From positions 620,001 through 684,000 of the forward strand of contig NZ_CP048882.1 in the NCBI RefSeq assembly GCF_015910445.1: DNA of 64,000 nt, read 5' to 3'. The notes beneath the pieces are model-generated. The model saw only the letters and a list, made by a program, of their open reading frames with translations, was not told the origin of the DNA and searched no databases. Of this stretch, positions 25,516 to 32,592 are shown piece after piece. Each line of letters begins with the position of its first letter. Position 1 is the first letter of the stretch. A program made the translations under genes and the position numbers. Origin of the DNA: Streptomyces bathyalis (GTDB taxonomy: Bacteria > Actinomycetota > Actinomycetes > Streptomycetales > Streptomycetaceae).

Positions 25516-26504
25516 CGCCGCTCCTGTGTGGTGAGTTCGCGCAGCAGCTCGGCGAGCGCGTTGCGCGTCATCGGAATCTTGAACGCGTTGCCCCGCAGCG
25601 GACTGGCGTGCCGCAGTTCGGCGTCGGCCGCCCGCATGAAGTTCTCTTCCGTCGGTGCCGCACCGCGCAGCGCCTCCTCGGCGTGCGTCGCCCGCCAGGG
25701 CTTGTGCGCGAGACCGCCGAACGCGATGCGCGCCTCATGCACCCGTTCCGCGTCGGCGACGACAACGGCGCCGGCGGAGACCAGCGCGAAGGCGAACGAC
25801 GCCCGCTCGCGCACCTTCCGGTAGCCGCTGCGGGCACCGGCGGGCAGCGGCGGGAGTTCGACGGACGTGACGAGTTCGCCGTGCGCGAGGACCGTGTCGC
25901 GTTCGGGCCTGTCGCCGGGCAGCCGGTGGAACTCCCGCAGCGGGATGCGCCGTTCACCGTCCTCGCCGAGCACGCTCACCACGGCGTCGAGGGCGCTCAT
26001 GGCGACGGCCAGGTCCGACGGATGCACCGCGAGGCAGTGTTCGGACGCGCCGAGCACGGCGTGGTGGCGGTTCCAGCCGCCGACCGCCGCACAACCCGTG
26101 CCGGGCTCGCGCTTGTTGCACGGTGTCGTCACGTCCTGGAAGTAGCCGCAGCGGGTGCGCTGCAGCAGGTTGCCCGCGGTGGTGGCCGCGTTGCGCAACT
26201 GGCCGGAGGCGCCGGCGAGGAGCGCCTGCGAGAGGACGGGATAGCTCCCGCGCACCAGCGGATGTGCCGCGAGGTCGCTGTTGCGGACCGTGGCACCGAT
26301 GCGCAGGCCCCCGTCCGGCAGCTCCTCGATCCGGTCGAGCGGCAGCCGGGTCACGTCGACGAGCATGTCGGGAGTGGCGACGCCGAGCTTCATGTGGTCC
26401 ACGAGATTGGTACCGCCGGCGAGGAACGCGGCGCCGGGCCTCGCCGTCACGGTGGCGACGGCGCGGCCGGTGTCGGAGGCCGCCGCGTAGTCGAAGGGGA
26501 TCAC
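25512..26504 (-). CDS. Molybdenum aldehyde oxidoreductase, FAD subunit with extra Fe-S site (PaoB type)
   Basis: A 330-aa flavoprotein of the CO-dehydrogenase medium-chain family. FAD-binding segments are FLAGGTNLVDHMKLGV and SGQLRNAATTAGNLLQ. Directly after these, RTRCGYFQDVTTPCNKREPG then TGCAAVGG carries the spaced cysteines that hold a [4Fe-4S] cluster in E. coli PaoB and are absent from ordinary xanthine dehydrogenases. GTG 26504 overlaps the Fe-S subunit stop. The extra cluster places the enzyme with PaoABC-type aldehyde oxidases. Confidence 0.9.
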   Translation of the reverse strand: MIPFDYAAASDTGRAVATVTARPGAAFLAGGTNLVDHMKLGVATPDMLVDVTRLPLDRIEELPDGGLRIGATVRNSDLAAHPLVRGSYPVLSQALLAGASGQLRNAATTAGNLLQRTRCGYFQDVTTPCNKREPGTGCAAVGGWNRHHAVLGASEHCLAVHPSDLAVAMSALDAVVSVLGEDGERRIPLREFHRLPGDRPERDTVLAHGELVTSVELPPLPAGARSGYRKVRERASFAFALVSAGAVVVADAERVHEARIAFGGLAHKPWRATHAEEALRGAAPTEENFMRAADAELRHASPLRGNAFKIPMTRNALAELLRELTTQERR

Positions 26505-27040
26505 TTCGCGGCCACCTCCCGGATCGCCGCGACGATGTTGACGTAGGCACCGCAGCGGCACAGGTTGCCGCTCATGCGCTCACGGATCTCGTCGTCGTCG
26601 AGTACGGCCGGGGCGCTCCCGGCGGTGGGCCCGGCGTGGCCGCCGTCCGCCACCGGAGTCACGGCGCTGGGATGCCCGGCGGCCGCTTCGGCGAGCATGC
26701 CGGCCGCCGAACAGATCTGGCCGGGGGTGCAGTAGCCGCACTGGAAGCCGTCGTGCTCGAGGAACGCCTGCTGCAGCGGGTGAAGTTCACCGTCCGCGTC
26801 GGCGAGCCCCCCGGCGGTGGTCACCTCGGCTCCGTCGTGTGCGACGGCGAAGGTCAGGCAGCTCAGAACACGTCGGCCGTCGAGCAGCACCGTGCAGGCG
26901 CCGCACTGCCCGTGGTCGCAGCCCTTCTTGGGCGAGGTGACGGACAGCCGGTCGCGAAGGGCGTCGAGGAGCGTGGTCCGCGTGTCGACGGTCAGGGACC
27001 GTCTTTCGCCGTCGACCCGGAGGGTGAGGTGAGAATCCAC
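26501..27040 (-). CDS. Molybdenum aldehyde oxidoreductase, [2Fe-2S] subunit
   Basis: 179 aa with the two [2Fe-2S] modules of the family: the plant-ferredoxin-like GCDHGQCGACTVLLDGRRVL plus a following Cys, and the helical module with CGYCTPGQI and NLCRCGAY. GTG 27040 is the only start giving a normal N-terminus (VDSHLTLRVDGERRSL). E. coli PaoA carries a long Tat signal for export of the whole complex; here the protein starts at the ferredoxin fold, so this enzyme should be cytoplasmic. An insertion of ~20 Pro/Ala/Gly residues sits before the last cysteine motif. Confidence 0.92.
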   Translation of the reverse strand: MDSHLTLRVDGERRSLTVDTRTTLLDALRDRLSVTSPKKGCDHGQCGACTVLLDGRRVLSCLTFAVAHDGAEVTTAGGLADADGELHPLQQAFLEHDGFQCGYCTPGQICSAAGMLAEAAAGHPSAVTPVADGGHAGPTAGSAPAVLDDDEIRERMSGNLCRCGAYVNIVAAIREVAAK

Positions 27041-27158
27041 GCCGCCCCAGTACCACCCGACCGCACAGTGCCAAACCTGGGCATCTGCGGCACGCTGGGG
27101 GCACGTACCGGTACGCGGCAGCCGTCGGCGGACCGATGGCGCGAAGGGATGGCCGGAG

Positions 27159-27515
27159 ATGTTCGAGGCAGGCGACATCCGCGAGTGGCGGGACCGTGAC
27201 GTGGTCGACCCCGGCGGCAGCAAGATCGGCAAGCTCGAGTCCGTGTATGTCGACACCCGCACCGACCAGCCCTTCTTCGCCACGCTCACGACGGGCATGC
27301 CCACGCGGCGCAAGCTGGTGTTCGTGCCGCTGACCGGAGCAACCGTGGGTCCGGAGTACGTACGGGTCGCCTACGCGAAGAACGAAGTGCGCGCCGCCCC
27401 CTGGATCGAGACGGACGGCGAGCTGCCGGCGGCGGACGAGGCCATGGTCTTCGAGCACTACAAGCTGGACTACGAGACGGGCGCGGGCGGCGAGCGCCGC
27501 CTCGCGCGCCGCTGA
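27159..27515 (+). CDS. PRC-barrel domain protein
   Basis: A 118-aa single-domain PRC-barrel protein (IREWRDRDVVDPGGSKIGKL, RRKLVFVPLTGATVGPEYVR). Such small barrels are frequent in Streptomyces and bind partners or RNA, but their role is mostly unknown. ATG 27159 follows CCGGAG. It is 32 nt before an S4-domain gene and divergent from the molybdenum enzyme operon. A perfect 10-bp palindrome GTACCGGTAC lies in the shared upstream region near 27105. Confidence 0.85.
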   Translation: MFEAGDIREWRDRDVVDPGGSKIGKLESVYVDTRTDQPFFATLTTGMPTRRKLVFVPLTGATVGPEYVRVAYAKNEVRAAPWIETDGELPAADEAMVFEHYKLDYETGAGGERRLARR

Positions 27516-27547
27516 CCCGTGCGGCCGGTCCCTCTAGAGTCGGGACC

Positions 27548-27949
27548 ATGGCTGAAGACGCAGGGACCGTACGGGTCGACGTGTGGATCTGGTCCGTACG
27601 GCTCACCAAGACCCGCTCGACGGCCGCGTCCGCCTGCCGCGCGGGTCATGTGCGGGTGAACGGCGACCGCGTCAAGCCCGCCCATCCGCTGCGCCCGGGC
27701 GACCAGGTGCGCGTGCGGAACGCGGGGCGTGAACGGGTGGTCGTGGTCTCCCGCATCATCCGCAAGCGGGTCGGCGCTCCGGTTGCCGTGGAGTGCTACA
27801 CCGACCACAGCCCTCCCCCGCCGCCGCGCGAGGCGGTCGCGCCGGCGGGCCGCCGGGACCGCGGCGCGGGCCGGCCGACGAAGCGGGACCGGCGCGAGAT
27901 GGAGCGGCTGCGCGGCATGGACGGCGGGTCGCGCCCCGGCACTTCGTGA
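27548..27949 (+). CDS. S4-domain RNA-binding protein, Hsp15-like
   Basis: A 133-aa protein with an N-terminal S4 domain (VDVWIWSVRLTKTRSTAASACRAGHVRVNGDRVKP, residues 9-43, here described by its ends VDVWIW and GDRVKP) and a basic C-terminal tail (RRDRGAGRPTKRDRREMERLR). In E. coli, Hsp15 recycles 50S subunits that still carry a nascent chain after heat stress. ATG 27548 has no strong ribosome site and may be leaderless or coupled to the PRC gene. Confidence 0.85.
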   Translation: MAEDAGTVRVDVWIWSVRLTKTRSTAASACRAGHVRVNGDRVKPAHPLRPGDQVRVRNAGRERVVVVSRIIRKRVGAPVAVECYTDHSPPPPPREAVAPAGRRDRGAGRPTKRDRREMERLRGMDGGSRPGTS

Positions 27950-28059
27950 GCTGCCGGGCTCGTTGAGCTACGGCTCGTTGAACCGCCTCAAGGACTTCGG
28001 CCTCCAAGGCCGTACGGAGCTGTGCGGCCGCCCGCGTTCCGCCCGCCGGCCCGCGGCCT

Positions 28060-28977
28060 TCAGCCCTGGTGGCTCTCGCGCAGCTCGCGGTCCGCGGCCC
28101 GCAGCATGGTCAGCAGCAGGCGGTTGAGCGGCACCGGGATCCCGTGGCGGTCGGCGCCGCGCACCACCGCACCGGTGATGTGCTCGTGCTCGAGGGGACG
28201 CCCCGCGAGGCGGTCGTAGAACGTGGAGGTCCCCCCGTCGGGTGCCACCGCGAGGTTCCCCCGCAGTGCACGCCGTACGTCCTTCTCGTCCACCAGCGCG
28301 CCCTCCGCCTGCGCGACGGCGAGCGCTTCGAGCAGGATCTCCTCGGCCCGCTCGTACATCTCCGGGTCCTCGATGATGTGCATGCGCTGCTTGAGGAGCG
28401 CGGTCAGCGGGTTGGCGGCCACGTTGGTGAAAAGCTTGCGCCAGGCCGCCGTACGGAAGTCCGCGACGCTGCGGACCCTGATCCGGCTGTTCGCGAGCAG
28501 GGCCTCGAAACGCTCGGCGGAACGGCCCTCGGGGACGTGCAGTTCGCTGTTGAAGTGGTGCACGATCCGGCCGGGCGCGACGCGCTCGACGGCCATGAAG
28601 GCCAGCGTCGGCATGACCTCCGCACCGGCCGGCAGCAGCGGTGCGACGCGTTCGGTGTGGTCGATCCCGTTCTGGATGACGGCGACGACCGTGTCCGGCC
28701 CGCACAGTGCGTTCAGCCAGCCGGTGGCGCCCTCGGTGTCCTGGGCCTTGGTCGTCAGGAAGACCCAGTCGTGCTGCGCCACTTCCTCCGGCGCGCCGGC
28801 GAACCGCAGGGCGGGGCGGAGTACTTCACCCTCCGTGCTCAGGGTGAGCTCGTCGAGGGGGCTGCGCAGACAGAGGGTGACGTCGTGACCGGCCTCCTGG
28901 GCGAAAGCGGCGGTGAGGCCGCCGACCGCGCCGCCGCCGATCACCGCTATGCGTGCGGACGGTGCTGAAGAGCTCAT
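28060..28977 (-). CDS. panE: Ketopantoate reductase-family oxidoreductase
   Basis: A 305-aa NADPH-dependent reductase of the ApbA/PanE family, which makes pantoate for coenzyme A. The Rossmann motif is VIGGGAVGGLTAAFA at residues 12-26, followed by VFLTTKAQDT, VIQNGIDHTERVAPLLP, the catalytic-Lys region AAWRKLFTNVAANPLTAL, and GRPLEHEHITGAVVRGADRH with a conserved Glu. It is monocistronic and converges on the S4 gene. Actinomycetes often have several paralogues, so the pantoate role is probable rather than certain. Confidence 0.85.
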   Translation of the reverse strand: MSSSAPSARIAVIGGGAVGGLTAAFAQEAGHDVTLCLRSPLDELTLSTEGEVLRPALRFAGAPEEVAQHDWVFLTTKAQDTEGATGWLNALCGPDTVVAVIQNGIDHTERVAPLLPAGAEVMPTLAFMAVERVAPGRIVHHFNSELHVPEGRSAERFEALLANSRIRVRSVADFRTAAWRKLFTNVAANPLTALLKQRMHIIEDPEMYERAEEILLEALAVAQAEGALVDEKDVRRALRGNLAVAPDGGTSTFYDRLAGRPLEHEHITGAVVRGADRHGIPVPLNRLLLTMLRAADRELRESHQG

Positions 28978-29121
28978 ACGGGCGATCGTATGTGCCCACC
29001 CGCGAGTGACCTGGCCGGGGCCACCATTACCGCGAAACCGACATAGCGGGTGCTACGCATAGATCTCGCCCACAGATCTTCAGCCGGTTCCACCGGTTCA
29101 CAAGCGGGACGAGGTTCGGCC

Positions 29122-30645
29122 ATGTACGTGCTGCCTGCAGCTCCGAGCGCACCGGTCACAGACCGCCTCAGACGCCTCCCCGAATACGGGTCAGGGCCCT
29201 CCGGTCGCCCGCTGCTCCACCTCGGGGCGGTCGCGGCGCTCTACACCTTGTTGCAGATCCTGCTCGTGCTGCCAGGCACCGGCCTCGGCTGGGACGAGTC
29301 CGTCTACATCAGCCAGGTCGACGACCAGGACCCCGTCGCGTACTTCAGCGCCCCCCGCGCCCGCGGCATCTCCTATCTCGTGGCGCCGATCGTCTCGTTC
29401 ACCTCGTCGACGACGGTTCTGCGCGTCTGTCTCGCCGTGCTGTCCGGTGCGACGCTGCTCGCTGCCCTGTGGGTGTGGCGACGGCTGCTGCCTCTGCCGG
29501 TGCTCACCTGGGGCGGAGCGCTCTTCGCGGGCCTGTGGGTCACTCTCTACTACGGGCCGCAGGCCATGCCGAACCTGTGGTGCGCCTTCGGTTCGCTGGC
29601 GGCCGTGGGGTGCTTCCTTCGCTGCGCACGCGGCGAGGACAACCGCCGCATTCTCCTCGGGCTCGGCGCCTCCGTCGGCGTGGTCGCGCTGATGCGCCCG
29701 CCCGACGCCGCCTGGCTGGTGCTCGCCCTCGGCGCCGCGGCGCTGGTGGTACGCGACTGGCGCCGCCCGGTGCTCTTCGCCGCGCTGGCCTCGGGTGCGC
29801 TGCTGGGGGCCGCGCCCTGGATCATCGAGGCGTACACGGCGTACGGCGGCCTCTTCGCGCGGCTGCACCAGGGCAGCGAGATCCAGGGCGGCATGGGCTG
29901 GAACATCGCGATCGGCGACCACGTGCGGGCCCTTCAGGGCCGGATGCTGTGCCGCCCCTGCGACATGGCCTGGGAGGAGCCGCAGACCGCGGTGTGGTGG
30001 TTCGCGCTTCCGGTGCTCGCGGTCGCCGGGCTCGTGGCGGCCGTACGAGCGGGCAGACGGGACACGGCCGTACTGGCCACGGTGACGGCCGTCGTGCTCG
30101 CTCTGCCCTACCTCTTCCTCATGGGTTACGCCGCACCCCGCTTCCTGCTGCCGTCCTACGCGCTGATCGCGCTCCCCGTCGGCGAGTGCGTGCGGCGGGC
30201 GTTCGCACAGGGCCCGAACGGGCCGCGCCCGCTGCTGCTGATCCTCGTGCCGGCGCTGCTGCTGGGCGGCCACTTCGGTGTGCAGTACCAGGTGCTGGGC
30301 TCGGTACTGGAACGCAACTACACGATGACCGGCCGGCTGACGGAGGCAGCGGACGCGATGCACCGGCTCGGCCTGCGCGCACCGTGCACGGTCACGGGAC
30401 CCCTCGCCGTGCCGATGGCCCACTACGCGGGATGCACTTCGCTCCAGTCCAACGGCCACGACGTGAACATCACCGGTGAGGGTCTGCGACGGCTCGCCCT
30501 GCGGAACGAGCCGATGGCGGTGACCACCCGCAACCACCGCCCGCCGCCCAGCTGGGCCCGCGGCTGGCCCTCCCTCCCGCTGCGTCAGCTGCCAGGCTAC
30601 CGCGTGTACGTGACACCGGACGGCGGTCGGCCCGCTCCCGGTTAG
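29122..30645 (+). CDS. Membrane glycosyltransferase-like protein, GT-C fold
   Basis: 507 aa with about ten to eleven hydrophobic helices and a C-terminal periplasmic part of ~130 residues. The first extracellular loop carries GLGWDESVY with Asp58-Glu59, the position of the catalytic acid in GT-C/PMT enzymes that use polyprenyl-phosphate sugars. The C-terminal part has Cys residues in CTVTGPLAVPMAHYAGCTS. ATG 29122 follows GAGG. Donor and acceptor cannot be inferred. Its stop overlaps that of the opposite-strand hydrolase remnant. Confidence 0.75.
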   Translation: MYVLPAAPSAPVTDRLRRLPEYGSGPSGRPLLHLGAVAALYTLLQILLVLPGTGLGWDESVYISQVDDQDPVAYFSAPRARGISYLVAPIVSFTSSTTVLRVCLAVLSGATLLAALWVWRRLLPLPVLTWGGALFAGLWVTLYYGPQAMPNLWCAFGSLAAVGCFLRCARGEDNRRILLGLGASVGVVALMRPPDAAWLVLALGAAALVVRDWRRPVLFAALASGALLGAAPWIIEAYTAYGGLFARLHQGSEIQGGMGWNIAIGDHVRALQGRMLCRPCDMAWEEPQTAVWWFALPVLAVAGLVAAVRAGRRDTAVLATVTAVVLALPYLFLMGYAAPRFLLPSYALIALPVGECVRRAFAQGPNGPRPLLLILVPALLLGGHFGVQYQVLGSVLERNYTMTGRLTEAADAMHRLGLRAPCTVTGPLAVPMAHYAGCTSLQSNGHDVNITGEGLRRLALRNEPMAVTTRNHRPPPSWARGWPSLPLRQLPGYRVYVTPDGGRPAPG

Positions 30646-30850
30646 AGGTGGTCGCGGGGCACGCGCTCGTTCCGGGTACGGGAGAAGACCCGCTGGTCGC
30701 CCTCGTAGCCGTCGAGCGTGGCGTCCAGCACGAACTCCCTCTCGGTCGAGCGCAACTCGGTGCGGGTCTCCGTGCGGACCTTCCACTCGTCGCGCTCGAA
30801 CGTCATCGACCACGCGGACTCGCCCCGCACCGAACCGAAGTCGCTGCGCC
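30642..30850 (-). pseudogene. C-terminal remnant of a CocE/NonD (X-Pro dipeptidyl-peptidase-like) hydrolase
   Basis: The last ~66 codons of this minus-strand frame read SVRGESAWSMTFERDEW, KVRTETRTELRSTEREFVLD, LDGYEGDQRVFSRTRNERVP and RD. This is the typical C-terminal jelly-roll end of CocE/NonD alpha/beta hydrolases, which are normally over 500 aa. Upstream the frame turns into unrelated Arg/Pro-rich sequence and no catalytic domain is present. Most of the gene has been deleted; the stop overlaps the glycosyltransferase stop. Confidence 0.7.
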
Positions 30851-30920
30851 GACGGGAGTTGACGGGCGCCCCGCTCCCCCGACCCCGGAGGTCCCGGCAA
30901 GGCCGGTGGCCTCGCACATG

Positions 30921-30960
30921 CCATGGGGCCCGCACCTGCGGTCAGGTGCGGGCCCCATGG
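30921..30960 (-). terminator. Very strong terminator hairpin after the cold-shock gene
   Basis: Perfect 18-bp stem (30921-30938 with 30943-30960) and a CGGT tetraloop, 13 nt past the cold-shock stop. Being symmetrical it can also stop transcripts arriving from the glycosyltransferase side. Confidence 0.85.
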
Positions 30961-30973
30961 GCGAAGCTTGTGA

Positions 30974-31177
30974 TCAGGCCGGGGTGATGTTCTCCGCCTG
31001 CGGGCCCTTCTGGCCCTGCGTGACGTCGAAGGTCACCTTCTGGCCCTCCTGCAGCTCACGGTAGCCCTGGGCGTTGATGTTCGAGTAGTGGGCGAAGACG
31101 TCGGCGCCGCCGCCCTCCTGCTCGATGAAGCCGAAGCCCTTTTCCGAGTTGAACCACTTCACGGTGCCGGATGCCAT
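30974..31177 (-). CDS. Cold-shock protein, CspA family
   Basis: A 67-aa single cold-shock domain: [20 protein letters not shown], then DVFAHYSNI and the ending NITPA. RNP1 (KGFGFI) and RNP2 (VFAHYSNI) bind single-stranded nucleic acid and the protein acts as an RNA chaperone. ATG 31177 has GAAGGAG 6 nt upstream. The ~190-nt upstream region is AT-richer than its surroundings, as in long cold-shock leaders. Confidence 0.96.
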   Translation of the reverse strand: MASGTVKWFNSEKGFGFIEQEGGGADVFAHYSNINAQGYRELQEGQKVTFDVTQGQKGPQAENITPA

Positions 31178-31269
31178 GTCGATCTCCTTCTGAGGCAAAT
31201 CTGGTGCTCCGCACCTCGCGGGGCACCGTCGCCGCCCTGACCCCATCCAGAAACACCGGAAAACAGAAA

Positions 31270-31298
31270 TGCGCCTGAGGTCACAACCGTCAGGCGCA
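31270..31298 (-). terminator. Hairpin plus T-run between laccase and cold-shock genes
   Basis: 9-bp stem TGCGCCTGA/TCAGGCGCA with an 11-nt loop, followed in minus-strand direction by TTTCTGTTTT. It can be the terminator of the laccase gene or a structured element in the cold-shock leader. The T-run favours a terminator. Confidence 0.6.
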
Positions 31299-31372
31299 CA
31301 CAAGTAATGGGTACCAAAACTGCAACTCGTGCAACTTAGCACACCTCAGACGCCTCGGTTCACATCGGCCCA

Positions 31373-32365
31373 TCAGTGATGGTCATGGCCGGGGACCGTG
31401 CCGTCCGGCTTGGCGACCAGCAGCATTCCCGCCATACCCATGTCCGAGTGGCTCTGCACATGGCAGTGGTACATCCATGCGCCGGCACCCGCCTCCTCGC
31501 CCGCGATGACCTGGAAGCCGAAAGAGTCGGCCGGGCCGGTGATCTTGTTGTCGACGATCCGGCTGGGGTCGCCGGGGCCCTCCAGCAGGCCCGTCCGGTT
31601 GTCGGCCCAGCGATGCCCGTGCACATGGAAGGTGTGGTAGTACTCGCCGTGCGTGATCATGATGATCTCGACGCGGTCGCCCACAGTCACCTTGAAGTCG
31701 GGCCCCTTGGGCTGGTTGTTGATCGTCATGTCGTTGAAGACGATGGTGATCTGCTTCTCCGGCAGGATGTCGCCTTCCCTGCGCACGACGAGAGGCCCGT
31801 AGAGGCCGGCGCGGATGCCGCCGGTGCCGTGCTCGGTGCCCACGATGTGGTCGTGGTAGTGCCAGTAACCGGCACTGCCCGCCCGGTACGTGCCGTCCTT
31901 GCGCTTGCCCGGCGCGTGGGTGCGCCAGGTGTACGTGCGCTTCCCGCCGGGCTCGACGACGCTGTCGTTCATCTTCGTGCCGTCGTTGGCCCTGTCGTAG
32001 TCGACGCCGTGCGGGTGGAGGCTGACCGTGGTGTCGGTCGTGTTCTCGAACTCGATGTGGAGGGTGTCCCCTTCGACGAGCTCGATGAGCGGCCCGGGCA
32101 CCGTCGCCTTGCCCTTCTCCAGGCCGTAGCCGATCTGATCTCCCGCCAACTTCTGTGCGAAGAGCTTCATATGGCGCACCTCACCCCCGGGTCCGGCCCG
32201 GCGGACGCCCGCGGAGGTCTGCGGGGCGGCGGCTGCGGCAGTGGGCGCGGCCGCCGACGCGGGGGACGCGAGGACGGCTGGTCCGAGCGCGGCCGCCGCC
32301 GATCCGGCGAGGAGGCGTCTGCTGAAGCTGCGACGGGCGAGGCTGCTGCCGGACGTCTCGGACAT
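31373..32365 (-). CDS. Two-domain small laccase (multicopper oxidase), Tat-exported
   Basis: A 330-aa homologue of the Streptomyces small laccase SLAC/EpoA, which couples one-electron oxidation of phenols or metals to reduction of oxygen to water as a trimer. All four copper motifs are present: HPHG (117-120), HYHDH (169-173), HTFHVHGH (244-251) and [12 protein letters not shown] (300-311), covering the trinuclear site and the T1 copper. The signal has a twin-arginine start (RRSFSRRLL) and an Ala-rich end. ATG 32365 follows GAAGGGAG. It is divergent from the PQQ dehydrogenase and shares its 227-nt upstream region. Confidence 0.95.
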   Translation of the reverse strand: MSETSGSSLARRSFSRRLLAGSAAAALGPAVLASPASAAAPTAAAAAPQTSAGVRRAGPGGEVRHMKLFAQKLAGDQIGYGLEKGKATVPGPLIELVEGDTLHIEFENTTDTTVSLHPHGVDYDRANDGTKMNDSVVEPGGKRTYTWRTHAPGKRKDGTYRAGSAGYWHYHDHIVGTEHGTGGIRAGLYGPLVVRREGDILPEKQITIVFNDMTINNQPKGPDFKVTVGDRVEIIMITHGEYYHTFHVHGHRWADNRTGLLEGPGDPSRIVDNKITGPADSFGFQVIAGEEAGAGAWMYHCHVQSHSDMGMAGMLLVAKPDGTVPGHDHH

Positions 32366-32592
32366 CGGTCTCCCTTCGGCGACGGACGGAGCCGCCACTG
32401 CCTGCCTGCGTGCCTGAACTGCCCCTGCGCGCTTGGACATTGAGGTGAGCCGACAAGGACCGTAGCGCCGTCGGCCTCGTTTATCCATATCCAGGACAAA
32501 GTTCGTTGAATCGTGGTCATAGCCCTTGGCGTTCCACCGAAAGACGTCTAACTTCTTCGTCGTTTCTGTGACTTAAGAGGGGTGGATCAGTC

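Noticed and set aside
27105..27116. GTACCGGTAC palindrome before the PRC-barrel gene as an operator
   Set aside because: A 10-bp self-complementary string of this composition is common by chance, and there is no second copy or promoter match.
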